Made by a program: the position numbers and the translations under genes. A model generated the notes under the pieces. It searched no databases and was not told the origin of the DNA. It worked only from the letters and a program-made list of their open reading frames with translations. This document shows positions 1 to 8,002 of a stretch of DNA of 64,000 nt, piece after piece; position 1 is the first letter of the stretch; every line of letters begins with the position of its first letter. The stretch comes from Candidatus Gastranaerophilales bacterium (GTDB taxonomy: Bacteria; Cyanobacteriota; Vampirovibrionia; Gastranaerophilales; Gastranaerophilaceae), in the NCBI GenBank assembly GCA_944323995.1, contig CALUUN010000002.1, positions 124,001-188,000 on the forward strand, in the 5' to 3' direction.

Positions 1-1094
1 AACGGCAGATTGAAAGGTTTGTCGCCTATCTGGCAATCAAAACAATAACTCAAAGCCTGCTCCAAAAACGCCGGATGACCTTTGCTTTTAGAAATAATAT
101 CCCCGCGCTCAAATTCGTTTGTATATGAAAAAGCATCCTCGTAAAGTTTACAGAATTCCTCCGTTTCCTGATTATTCAAAGGAGCGACACCGACATCGAG
201 ATAGGCATTTTCCATATCTTCGCCGAGATAAAAATACCCTTTTGAAGGTTTCGGATCAGCATAAAGCATAACCAGTTTGAGGTTGGGTAAAAGGTTTTCG
301 CGTTTTAAAAGCGTGTTTAAAAATTCAAACGAAAATCCGTCTATAAAATCGAAATTGTCCGCAATTATCACAAATTTACCCATCTGTGAAATTTTGTCAA
401 AAACTTTGTACAGTATATTAAAAGTGTGCTTTTTGTTTATCAGCAGATCTTCAAAATTCCCTTCCTGAACCGAATACAGAAAGTTTACAAAATTACTCAC
501 CTCACAGGGGCTCATTTCCGGAAACTCGTTTCTGAAAAAACTTGCAGCATCTTTTTTAAAATCAGCCGTATTTATGCAAAAATTAGGCAGATCATAGAGA
601 TTCAAAATCATATCCTGAATCATGCCGCCCGGAGTTAACTGGGTTAGCGGTGTGCATTTGCCGAACATCCATATAAAATTATGCTCTTTAAGTTTCAAGA
701 CAGCATTTCTCAACACATGACTTTTTCCGATACCTTTTTCACCGCTCAAAGAAAATATTTTTTTGTCGTCGTCAAGAAGGCCTTGAGTTAAAATAGTCAG
801 AGCATTTTTTTGAGAAATCAAGTCGGGTCTGTATTCAAGCGTATCAATCTTTGCCGGTTCTTCAACGGATTCAAAAGGTATACCGCATTTGCGGCATTTT
901 TTGGCGTCGGGGAAATTAACACTGCCGCAGTGGGCGCAGGTTTTCAAGATTTGTTTTCCGCATTTTTTGCATTTCAAATCAAAGATTGAATTTACCGTAT
1001 TGCAATTTTTGCACAACAAACCGGTTCTTGTTTTACAGTACGGGCATTTGAGTGCATTTTCGGGAATTGTTTTTTTGCATACGGGACATTTCAT
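1..1094 (-). CDS. Zinc-ribbon P-loop ATPase (3' end outside window)
   Basis: An open frame runs leftward from ATG at 1094 to the window edge, at least 364 codons, so the C-terminus is missing. The first 70 residues hold six CxxC knuckles (CPVC, CPYC, CKNC, CKKC, CAHC, CRKC), which makes three zinc ribbons. A Walker A motif GEKGIGKS follows at about residues 118-125, and FVIIADNFD near residue 240 is a plausible Walker B. This resembles AAA/STAND-type ATPases with N-terminal zinc ribbons; the substrate is unknown. A Shine-Dalgarno AGGTGG lies just upstream, and the gene follows the sigma-like gene by only 14 bp, so the two are probably cotranscribed and functionally linked. Confidence 0.82.
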   Translation of the reverse strand, partial: MKCPVCKKTIPENALKCPYCKTRTGLLCKNCNTVNSIFDLKCKKCGKQILKTCAHCGSVNFPDAKKCRKCGIPFESVEEPAKIDTLEYRPDLISQKNALTILTQGLLDDDKKIFSLSGEKGIGKSHVLRNAVLKLKEHNFIWMFGKCTPLTQLTPGGMIQDMILNLYDLPNFCINTADFKKDAASFFRNEFPEMSPCEVSNFVNFLYSVQEGNFEDLLINKKHTFNILYKVFDKISQMGKFVIIADNFDFIDGFSFEFLNTLLKRENLLPNLKLVMLYADPKPSKGYFYLGEDMENAYLDVGVAPLNNQETEEFCKLYEDAFSYTNEFERGDIISKSKGHPAFLEQALSYCFDCQIGDKPFNLP

Positions 1095-1108
1095 AATTCC
1101 ACCTGAAT

Positions 1109-1657
1109 TTAACTAAACGATTCTTTTACTTTTTTCATCAATTTAAACAATCGTTTTGAAACCTCTGACTGGGAAAGACCTAATTCATCCGAGATTTCTT
1201 TCTGGGTCATGCCACTATCATAACGCAATTTATAAATTTGTAAATACTGTTTTTCGGGTTCTTCATCATCAATTTTGGCAAGCAGGCCTGCAATATATTT
1301 CAAAGTATCCTTTTCAACAGCCAATTCTTCGGGCGTAATATTCACCGCGAAACTGCCGTAAGAAATTTCGCATCCGGCGTAGTCGGCATCTGCTGACACT
1401 TCTTTAACCGGAGTATAACCTTCTTTTGTACGTTTAAGGCGCCCTGAATCTTTCAGTACGTTTATTATTGATGTGGTTGCAATTTTCTTTAAATATGCCT
1501 CAAGCGCAGCGTCAGAGCTGACAATATTAACAATATTCAAAGAACGTTTGCAGGTTTCATTAAAGAAATCTTCAAACAAATCCTCATTATTTGAGTATTT
1601 CCTGTCATTTTTTATAATTTTTTCTATTAAATCTAATTTGTCCTGTGCTAAATCCAC
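1109..1657 (-). CDS. Sigma-70 family RNA polymerase sigma factor-like protein
   Basis: A 182-residue protein starting at GTG 1657, with GAGG about 11 nt upstream. Residues about 25-75 resemble a divergent sigma region 2. Residues about 145-180 form a clear region 4 helix-turn-helix (SGMTQKEISDELGLSQSEVS), expected to contact the -35 element. The central part (about 80-125) is poorly conserved, as in ECF-type or group 3 factors. An extended -10 (TGCTATAAT, near 1680) sits between this gene and the upstream DUF1822-like gene, so it probably has its own promoter as well as read-through. It likely directs transcription of a specific regulon; no anti-sigma factor is recognisable, although the neighbouring membrane protein is a candidate partner. 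Confidence 0.82.
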   Translation of the reverse strand: MDLAQDKLDLIEKIIKNDRKYSNNEDLFEDFFNETCKRSLNIVNIVSSDAALEAYLKKIATTSIINVLKDSGRLKRTKEGYTPVKEVSADADYAGCEISYGSFAVNITPEELAVEKDTLKYIAGLLAKIDDEEPEKQYLQIYKLRYDSGMTQKEISDELGLSQSEVSKRLFKLMKKVKESFS

Positions 1658-1693
1658 TGTAAAGTTTCCTCACCTTGTGGTATTATAGCATAT

Positions 1694-4543
1694 TTATAGA
1701 TATATTTTAAGTGTCAAGTGGATATTATCCCCGACAATCACGCCAGCAGGGGCTTTGACCACCTTCAGCGTATCATTAACAGTTCGTAACACAATATTAT
1801 CAATCTGGGTGGAACCGCTTGACTGGAGTATCTTTGAGTCCTTTACAACACCGTCTTTTGAAACAACCACATCAACCTGAATTTGATTGGAATAAGCATA
1901 TTCGGTTGCGAGCAAAAGATCGCTTGATAGTGAAAGTTTCAAACTTTTGCCGGCGGTTTGGAGATATTTTTTGAAATCGTTATTATACGAAACATAGTCA
2001 GGCACTGCCCAGGCAAGTTTTTCGACTTCAAGGTAAGGAGTATCCGTCAAAGGAGCCTGCGGAGTGTTAACATTTTGCGCTGCGGTTTTTGCAATATCTT
2101 CAGGGAAAGTCATGGGTTTTTGAGGCATGACTGCAGCGGTTTCCGGAATAGGCTGATCATCAAGCTGCGGAAGATTTTTTTCAAGAATATTCTGTGTGCT
2201 CTGTTCGTCTGACTGTTTTTCAGTTTTAGTAACCGAACCGTAAATTAAAAGCAGGGCGAGAGCAGCGATTACGGCAGTTGCAGCGATAATTGCTTTTTTA
2301 CCTTTTTCGGGAAGCAGTGTTTTTCCAAAAAGGCTGTCACCTGTTCGTTCTTGAGATTCGCCGGAGGTACTGTAGAGAATTTTCAATTTTTCCATATCGG
2401 TATTAACCTCCGAAACATGCGGTTTGAGAGGTATTTGCATATTGATATCAATCGGGATTTCGCCTGCCGGACGGTTTACGTCGGAATTTGTTATTGCCGT
2501 AGAATTTTCATAAGACGGAGCCGCATTTGACTGTTCTGTTTTTTCGGCTAGATTTTCCAGAAACTCAGCGGCTGCATCTTCCTGAACAATTTGCTCGGAT
2601 GCTACACCTGCAGGGGCTTGTTCCTGCAATTCAGCCTGCGCTGCCTCCCGGGTTTCATCATCAGCCGGCGGCAAAGTTTCATCAATAGGAGTTTCAAGTT
2701 CATCAAACGAAACAGCCGTATTTTCCGTATCATCATCAATTACTGAATTTAGATTTTCAGCCGGAGCATCTAATTCCTCAAAAGATATAGATTCTGCCGG
2801 AATATTTTCTTCTTCAACAGTTTCAACAGGTTCAATATCCTCGATTGAAACCGGTTCTTCAATCACGGAATTATCTTCTGACGGAATATTATCAGACAGA
2901 ACAAGGTCTTCTATTGATTCGGTAACCTCTTCGGCAACCGGTTCTTCAACCGGCAAATCTTCCTGCGGCAAATCGTCAACCGGAAACTCCGGAGTCAGTT
3001 CCGCAAAATCAGCAATTTCAGACACAGCAGATTCCGGCAATACGGTTTCTTCTTGTGGAAGATCAATTTCCGCGGCAGGTTCTTCGGTTTTAACAAGATC
3101 TTCTATATCAGCAGGTTCTTCAATTTCCGCAGGTTCATCTTCAACCGTTTCATGCTCACTGTCATTATTGTTATAAACATCATCCCGAAACTCTTTTATT
3201 GCGGTGTTTTCATCAAAATCAAAATTACCGAGCAAGGTATCAAGTTCTTTGAGATGAGGTCTTTCGGCAACAGGTTCATCCTCTGTTTCTGCGGCCTGTT
3301 CGGGTTCAAAATCAATTTTGTCCGAATTCTCTTGGTCATTAATTTCCGGTTCAATGGCATCGTCTGAAATTTCCGGAATAGTCAAATCAACCGCATCAAT
3401 TTCAGAAAGTTCAGGAACCTCGGAAAGTTCGGAAAGTTCAGGAATTTCAAACATTTCCGGCTCTTCCGAGGTTTGCTCAACCGGCTGTTCTGCCTGTTCT
3501 TCTTGGATTTCGGGAACTTCCGGTACTTCTTGAACATCAGTTTTCGCCTGAATTTCCCGCACTTCATCATCAATTCCGGAATCGGAAATTTCGACTTCGG
3601 TTTCCTCTGTTTCATCGGGTGAAAGTCTTTCTTCATCCGTTTCTTCTTCAGGGATTGAATCTTCAGGAGAAATTTCTTCAGCATTCTGCGAAAGCTCAAT
3701 TTCCGCTGTTTCATCGTTCTCATCAGTTATATCGACAAGGTCATCTTCGGTGAGAGGGAAATTATCGGCAGGAAACTCGTCGTTGTGCTCAAAAACTTCA
3801 AATTCATCACGAATAAGATTTTGATTTTCACCGGAATTTGCGCGCGGCAGATCTTCCAGCACTTCTGTTGTTGCCACGTGATAGGAAATTCTCTCAAAAT
3901 TTTCAAATTCTATCAAATCTTCTCTTAAATCCGCACTTTTCAAAAGCATCCGGATAAGTTCTTTTTTATCCTGTTCCGTAATATCATGGTCGATTAGCGC
4001 AAGTCCGAGGCGGTGTGCGTTTTCGGTCTCATCTTCCGTAAGAACCTGCGTTGTGTTTCCGTTGAAATTTTCAATATAAGATTTCAAATCGGATATATCC
4101 GAAAGTTTTTCTTTTTCAATAAAATAATATTCGCTGTTTTGATTGTTTTTATTAATCATGGCGGGCTTAAAAAATCCGAGCAGATTTGCATGCGAGGTAT
4201 CGTCAGTCATCTGCAAAACAAGATATATATCGGGCACAAGACCGTATTCAAAATGGGATTTCGGAATGAATATAAGGTTTTTGTCATAAACCGCTCTTAC
4301 ATCAATATGGATATTTGAAAGCATGATATCCGAGATATCAAATTCGCCTGCTATTTTGTTAATGCTGTGAAGATTGCAGGTGTTTGAAAGGTTAATTCCT
4401 TCCTGCGCAAGATATTTCATAACAAGCTCAGCCCCGAGAGCATTAACGTAAACTCTTTGCTTTACATCCTCAACGGTGAACCCTCTTGCGGCTTCCGCTG
4501 CTTCATTACGGTCTTTTTGTTCAATATAAATCATTGTTTCCAT
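1694..4543 (-). CDS. Large acidic membrane protein: DUF1822-like N-terminus, TonB_C-like C-terminus
   Basis: 949 residues, ATG at 4543 with AGAGGAGA 9 nt upstream. Residues about 20-150 resemble DUF1822, a family known mainly from Cyanobacteria (YVNALGAELV, IFIPKSHFEYG, LVLQMTDD, NLLGFFKP). Residues about 225-690 are extremely acidic and low-complexity (Glu/Asp/Pro/Ser) and probably disordered. One transmembrane helix lies at about 744-769 (AIIAATAVIAALALLLIYG). The last 90 residues look like a TonB/TolA C-terminal domain (VDVVVSKDGVVKDSKILQSS). The predicted topology puts the N-terminal and acidic parts in the cytoplasm and the TonB_C domain in the periplasm. Encoded just upstream of the sigma-like gene, it could carry an envelope signal inward; that role is inference. 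Confidence 0.85.
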   Translation of the reverse strand: METMIYIEQKDRNEAAEAARGFTVEDVKQRVYVNALGAELVMKYLAQEGINLSNTCNLHSINKIAGEFDISDIMLSNIHIDVRAVYDKNLIFIPKSHFEYGLVPDIYLVLQMTDDTSHANLLGFFKPAMINKNNQNSEYYFIEKEKLSDISDLKSYIENFNGNTTQVLTEDETENAHRLGLALIDHDITEQDKKELIRMLLKSADLREDLIEFENFERISYHVATTEVLEDLPRANSGENQNLIRDEFEVFEHNDEFPADNFPLTEDDLVDITDENDETAEIELSQNAEEISPEDSIPEEETDEERLSPDETEETEVEISDSGIDDEVREIQAKTDVQEVPEVPEIQEEQAEQPVEQTSEEPEMFEIPELSELSEVPELSEIDAVDLTIPEISDDAIEPEINDQENSDKIDFEPEQAAETEDEPVAERPHLKELDTLLGNFDFDENTAIKEFRDDVYNNNDSEHETVEDEPAEIEEPADIEDLVKTEEPAAEIDLPQEETVLPESAVSEIADFAELTPEFPVDDLPQEDLPVEEPVAEEVTESIEDLVLSDNIPSEDNSVIEEPVSIEDIEPVETVEEENIPAESISFEELDAPAENLNSVIDDDTENTAVSFDELETPIDETLPPADDETREAAQAELQEQAPAGVASEQIVQEDAAAEFLENLAEKTEQSNAAPSYENSTAITNSDVNRPAGEIPIDINMQIPLKPHVSEVNTDMEKLKILYSTSGESQERTGDSLFGKTLLPEKGKKAIIAATAVIAALALLLIYGSVTKTEKQSDEQSTQNILEKNLPQLDDQPIPETAAVMPQKPMTFPEDIAKTAAQNVNTPQAPLTDTPYLEVEKLAWAVPDYVSYNNDFKKYLQTAGKSLKLSLSSDLLLATEYAYSNQIQVDVVVSKDGVVKDSKILQSSGSTQIDNIVLRTVNDTLKVVKAPAGVIVGDNIHLTLKIYL

Positions 4544-4723
4544 ATACTTTTTCTCCTCTGAATATATAGGATGACACGGGAATTTAAAATATTCCGGATT
4601 TAATGTAAATTTTTGTAACGATTGTTGAAAAAGTTTATTTTTTCGGTCAAAATCATGATATCAGAGGGTTTATATGATTTAAGAATGCGATAAAATGTGT
4701 GTGTAAATATAGGAGGTTTTCTC

Positions 4724-5089
4724 ATGATCAGTTCTGTTTCTGCAGTAAGTTTCAAAGCAAATGCGCCGGCTCAAGATCCTATCAGCCGCCCGGGGGCATT
4801 TACAAAACCGGAAGCGCCGGTAAAACAAGAAGCGCCGAAGAAAAAAGGTAAATTCTGGAAAGGTCTGGCAGCAGTAGTTGTTGCGGCACTTGTAGTAGGC
4901 GGCGGATTAATTGCCGGTAAGAAAGCAAACGTACTAAAAACGCTTGACAACGGAGCATTGAAAGATGCAAACATCTGGAAAAAAGCCGGCCACTACCTTG
5001 CAAAAGCAGGTGAATGGCTTGACGGAAACATTTTACAGAAAATTCCGGGGCTTGCAAAAAAAGCCGAAAGCGTTAACGTAGAAGCATAA
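4724..5089 (+). CDS. Small membrane-anchored protein with N-terminal SFKA box
   Basis: 121 residues. The start at 4724 is chosen because AGGAGG (4711-4716) lies 7 nt upstream; the upstream in-frame ATG has no ribosome site. The N-terminus MISSVSAVSFKANAPA carries the SFxG/SFKA-type box seen in several unrelated proteins of this window. A Pro/Lys-rich linker, one hydrophobic helix at about residues 46-65 (GLAAVVVAALVVGGGLIAG) and an amphipathic Lys-rich tail follow. There is no recognisable catalytic domain. It is transcribed divergently from the DUF1822-like gene and ends in a strong terminator shared with hemW. Function unknown. Confidence 0.75.
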   Translation: MISSVSAVSFKANAPAQDPISRPGAFTKPEAPVKQEAPKKKGKFWKGLAAVVVAALVVGGGLIAGKKANVLKTLDNGALKDANIWKKAGHYLAKAGEWLDGNILQKIPGLAKKAESVNVEA

Positions 5090-5094
5090 TCATA

Positions 5095-5120
5095 AAAAGA
5101 CCCTGCAAAGGGTCTTTTTT
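5095..5120. terminator. Bidirectional intrinsic terminator
   Basis: The stem AAGACCC/GGGTCTT with a short loop is flanked by an A-run on the left and a T-run on the right. It serves the SFKA-box gene (+) and the convergent hemW gene (-). Confidence 0.85.
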
Positions 5121-6187
5121 TAATCCAAAAATTCCGAAAGAATACTGCTGCTTACCATAATTCCACGCGTATTCAAAGCATATCCCGAATCGGTTTTGAC
5201 AAAGAAATCTCGGTATTTTTTGAGGATATTTGAATATTTTTTTTCAAAATCTATATTGAATTTTTTGTTAATTTTTGACAGGTCAAGGCCGCTTGTTTTG
5301 CGCAAACCGAGGAAAATTTCTTCTTCAAGCCTCTGCTGTTTTGTTAAAAGGGTTTCAAAAGCGTGATTCAAGGGGTTTTGAATATATTTTTCAAGGGTTT
5401 CAAAATTTGAATACCTTGTGCTTTCAATATAACCGTGGGCGGCTGCGCCAAAGCCGTAATAGTTATTGTTATTCCAGTAATTCAAATTATGCCGCGAAGG
5501 TTTGCCGAAATTGCTTATCTCATAATGGTTAAAATCTTTGAGAATTTCAATCGCTTTTAAATACATATCAGCCTGAATATCTTCATCCGGAAGGTTTTGC
5601 GGTCTGTGTGTATAAAAATAGCAGCCTTTATCAATTTTTAAGCCGTAAAGCGAAATATGCGCGATATTTAGGGATAATGCGTGTTTCAAATCATCTTCAA
5701 ACATTTTGACAGTCTGGTTCAAAAGCCCGTATATAAAATCAAGACTTATATTGTCAAAACCCGCATTTTGCGCAAATTTTACGGCAGCTTCCGCCTGTTT
5801 TGAAGTGTGACGCCGTCCGATAAGTTTTAAAATATTATCATCAAAAGTCTGGCACCCGATACTGATACGGTTTATGCCGGTCGATTTCAGCCCGTTAAGA
5901 TACTCCTGCGACAAGGTTTCGGGATTCAATTCAGCCGTGATTTCGTTTTTTTCGTTAAAATTAAACATGCCGAGCAGTTTTTCAAATTCACTGACCGTCA
6001 AAAGCGAAGGCGTTCCTCCTCCGAAATAAATTGTGTCCAGAAGTTCGCCTTTATAATAATGCCGAATTTCTTTCAACAGAGCGTTGAGATAATCCTCTTT
6101 CAAATCCGTTTGAGTATAAGAGATGAAAGAACAGTATCTGCATTTTGATTTGCAAAAAGGGATATGTATATAAGCACTTTTGATCAT
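5120..6187 (-). CDS. hemW: HemW-like radical SAM heme chaperone / coproporphyrinogen oxidase-like
   Basis: 355 residues. The radical SAM cluster motif is CKSKCRYC at residues 12-19 (CxxxCxxC), followed by the glycine-rich SAM-binding stretch YFGGGTPSLL and ELNPETL, typical of the HemN/HemW family. The cysteine triad is followed by SF rather than the extra cysteine of HemN, which favours HemW, known to bind heme for delivery to apoproteins. A HemN C-terminal-type domain covers about 280-355. The start ATG 6187 has no Shine-Dalgarno; a TAAAAT hexamer ends 6 nt before it, suggesting a leaderless mRNA. It is a single-gene unit between two terminators. Assignment to HemW rather than true HemN is moderately sure. 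Confidence 0.88.
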   Translation of the reverse strand: MIKSAYIHIPFCKSKCRYCSFISYTQTDLKEDYLNALLKEIRHYYKGELLDTIYFGGGTPSLLTVSEFEKLLGMFNFNEKNEITAELNPETLSQEYLNGLKSTGINRISIGCQTFDDNILKLIGRRHTSKQAEAAVKFAQNAGFDNISLDFIYGLLNQTVKMFEDDLKHALSLNIAHISLYGLKIDKGCYFYTHRPQNLPDEDIQADMYLKAIEILKDFNHYEISNFGKPSRHNLNYWNNNNYYGFGAAAHGYIESTRYSNFETLEKYIQNPLNHAFETLLTKQQRLEEEIFLGLRKTSGLDLSKINKKFNIDFEKKYSNILKKYRDFFVKTDSGYALNTRGIMVSSSILSEFLD

Positions 6188-6208
6188 GAAAATATTTTAC
6201 TACGAACT

Positions 6209-6239
6209 AAAAAAGCGGAACAAATATGTCCCGCTTTTT
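6209..6239 (-). terminator. Intrinsic terminator of the prepilin gene
   Basis: The inverted repeat AAAAAGCGG/CCGCTTTTT around an AT-rich loop lies just beyond the stop codon of the leftward prepilin gene and just upstream of hemW's start. Confidence 0.8.
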
Positions 6240-6258
6240 GTGAATTTATTCCGGTAAA

Positions 6259-7047
6259 TTACTTGCCGAATAATACTGCTCTTGCCGCATCAGATGCAGG
6301 TTCTACAGTCTGACCGTAGAATACTACAGGATAAATATCAGTAACGCCAGTTGATGATACTGTACAAGGAACATCGTCAGTACCTGTACCTTCATCACAA
6401 TCTATTACACGGTTAGGATTAGCATCACCGTTTACATCAATAAATCCGTAGCACTTATGTGCAACTGCATCTTCTTTTGTACAATCGTAAGCATCATTTA
6501 GATAAATAAATGAAGTGCCGTCAGCCATGTTGTATACTCTGGCTGTGCTTGCAGTAGGTTCTGTCATATTGATTGTTATTGTTGAAGTCCCGTTAGAACA
6601 CTCGGATGCTGTTGCACCCTCCCCTACAGACGGTTTCGTATTTAAACCAGTACCGGTACAAGCCATTTGATAAGTAAGAACCGGTGTTTTTGCATCAGCG
6701 CCTTCACCTACTTTAAAACCGTTTGTATTAGCAGCGAAATAACGTGCAATATCATCATCTGTGCTGCTTGCACCGCTCAAACGTGCAGCAAAAATTTCAG
6801 ACAATCTTGTGCCGGTGTTTGTTTGTGTGTCTTTGTCATCACCAATAGTGCTAAAATCTTCATTATCCATTGCAATATTCATTAATATTGCCTGATTCAA
6901 AGTTGAAAGAGCTTTTTTGTAAGCTGTTTTGAACTGTGCACCGTTTGTGTTTGAAATCAATGTCGGGATAGTCATGGCAGCAACTACACCGATGATACCT
7001 AATGTGATCAATACTTCTGCCAAAGTAAAGCCGAATCTTTTTGTCAT
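6259..7047 (-). CDS. Type IV prepilin-like protein (class III signal, FTLAEVLITL)
   Basis: 262 residues. The N-terminus MTKRFGFTLAEVLITLG is a type IV/type II secretion prepilin signal: cleavage is expected after Gly6, and Glu at +5 is present. A hydrophobic helix (about 7-30) would anchor the subunit in the inner membrane before assembly. The rest (about 60-262) is Thr/Ser/Asp-rich with several Cys and resembles the variable globular heads of minor pilins or pseudopilins. AAAGG lies 11 nt before ATG. Upstream is an unusual stretch with a G8 tract. No assembly ATPase or peptidase gene is near, so the machinery must be encoded elsewhere. Confidence 0.9.
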   Translation of the reverse strand: MTKRFGFTLAEVLITLGIIGVVAAMTIPTLISNTNGAQFKTAYKKALSTLNQAILMNIAMDNEDFSTIGDDKDTQTNTGTRLSEIFAARLSGASSTDDDIARYFAANTNGFKVGEGADAKTPVLTYQMACTGTGLNTKPSVGEGATASECSNGTSTITINMTEPTASTARVYNMADGTSFIYLNDAYDCTKEDAVAHKCYGFIDVNGDANPNRVIDCDEGTGTDDVPCTVSSTGVTDIYPVVFYGQTVEPASDAARAVLFGK

Positions 7048-7079
7048 AATCTTTTACCTTTCTTTTTTTGTTACAACTA

Positions 7080-7330
7080 TCACTTTTGCGGATACCCGCA
7101 TGCTACTGCTTTCACAACCCCATTGCAGCCCAAGTAGTCATTATCGAAAGGTGAAATCAATAATGCATACTGACGATCCGTCAAATATTGTTTGTTCATA
7201 GCAATAAAGGACCGCAATGAGGTTGTGGAAACAGTAATACAGACTATTAAACTACGGAAAAGTGCCTTGAGGCTTAGAAAAGGCAACCCCCCCCGACTTT
7301 TAGGCCACGTGTGGCGCGGGTTTGAGCCAT
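7080..7330 (-). pseudogene. Small ORF broken at a G8 tract; phase-variable or repeat-derived
   Basis: From ATG 7330 the frame reads MAQTRATRGLKVGGG and then, with eight G, shifts and stops within a few codons. One extra G would open the frame to 7080 (84 residues, no known domain, ending VACGYPQK). There is no convincing Shine-Dalgarno for ATG 7330. The encoded string looks like translated intergenic repeat rather than a folded domain. It lies in the same orientation 32 bp upstream of the prepilin gene, so it could be a leader ORF, a contingency switch or a repeat remnant. Gene status is doubtful. Confidence 0.35.
7287..7294 (-). repeat. G8 homopolymer tract (C8 on + strand)
   Basis: Eight consecutive C on the plus strand in a low-GC context, inside the small minus-strand ORF. 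Such tracts are typical slipped-strand mutation sites. One added G restores the longer frame. Confidence 0.7.
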
Positions 7331-7552
7331 ATTAGATAAAAATAATCTTTTCCGTTCCAAATTATTCATATTCCCATTATATTTGTTTTTTTCTATTTGT
7401 CAATAACTAAACATCATACGAAAGTATTATTTAAAAATATTTTGTTATATGTATACTGGCATATTTACCTATTTGCCGCAAAAATTTGTTCCGCTTTTTG
7501 GTGATGAAAAAGATTGCGGCATGCTTTATTCTGGATTTTGGAGGTAAAAAGT

Positions 7553-7876
7553 ATGAAAAAAATTTTAACATTATTAATAATACCGTTTTTTTCCATGCCG
7601 GTATTTGCGGCATGCAGTATAGATATTAACAAGCCCTGCACCGCGTCAATTCAGGACGATATAAATACACCGCTTGAACAAAAACTCGTTCCTGAGCCCC
7701 TTGAAGAACTCAAACAACCCGACGCGTTTCAGCCGAAATATCAAAAACCTTACTATGATGAGTTAATCAACACAACGCCCGACACAGTCACAAACAACCG
7801 CAACTACAATTCTAACTGCCAGTTCGGAGTCTGCCTGCCGGGCTCTAATAACATGGAAGAAGAAATTACCGAATAA
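7553..7876 (+). CDS. Small secreted Pro/Asn-rich protein
   Basis: 107 residues. The start ATG 7553 is chosen because GGAGG (7540-7544) is well placed; the upstream in-frame start lacks one. Residues 1-20 are a Sec signal peptide (MKKILTLLIIPFFSMPVFA) with cleavage expected before ACS; FAAC could alternatively act as a weak lipobox. The mature part is short, Pro/Asn/Glu-rich, with four Cys that could form two disulfides. No known domain is recognised. It has its own terminator and is probably monocistronic and periplasmic or surface-exposed. Confidence 0.7.
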   Translation: MKKILTLLIIPFFSMPVFAACSIDINKPCTASIQDDINTPLEQKLVPEPLEELKQPDAFQPKYQKPYYDELINTTPDTVTNNRNYNSNCQFGVCLPGSNNMEEEITE

Positions 7877-7880
7877 CATC

Positions 7881-7912
7881 TTTGCCCGCTTTTAAAAATT
7901 GAGCGGGCAAAT
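7881..7912 (+). terminator. Intrinsic terminator
   Basis: The hairpin TTTGCCCGCT/AGCGGGCAAA lies directly after the small secreted protein gene and upstream of dnaK. Confidence 0.75.
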
Positions 7913-8002
7913 TATTAATTTTTTGTTTATTTTTTAAGAATTCCGAAAAAATAATGTTATAACGATAATATAAAAAAATATTCATTAGTAAAGGAGATAA
8001 TT

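Larger units (their letters stand above)
7048..7552. other. 505-bp intergenic stretch with G-tract ORF and AT-rich leader
   Basis: The right part (about 7331-7552) is AT-rich and holds the upstream region of the small secreted protein at 7553. The left part (7080-7330) is more GC-rich and holds a broken small reading frame on the minus strand with a run of eight G. The composition change suggests a dispersed repeat or inserted segment just upstream of the prepilin gene. Confidence 0.5.

Noticed and set aside
3053..3723. Frames on both strands within the acidic region of the DUF1822-like gene
   Set aside because: Low-complexity GAA/GAT repeats keep alternative frames open; products are Lys/Arg- or Phe/Ile-rich and have no start signals.
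7900..8002. CIRCE or other heat-shock operator before dnaK
   Set aside because: No TTAGCACTC-N9-GAGTGCTAA or similar inverted repeat was found.
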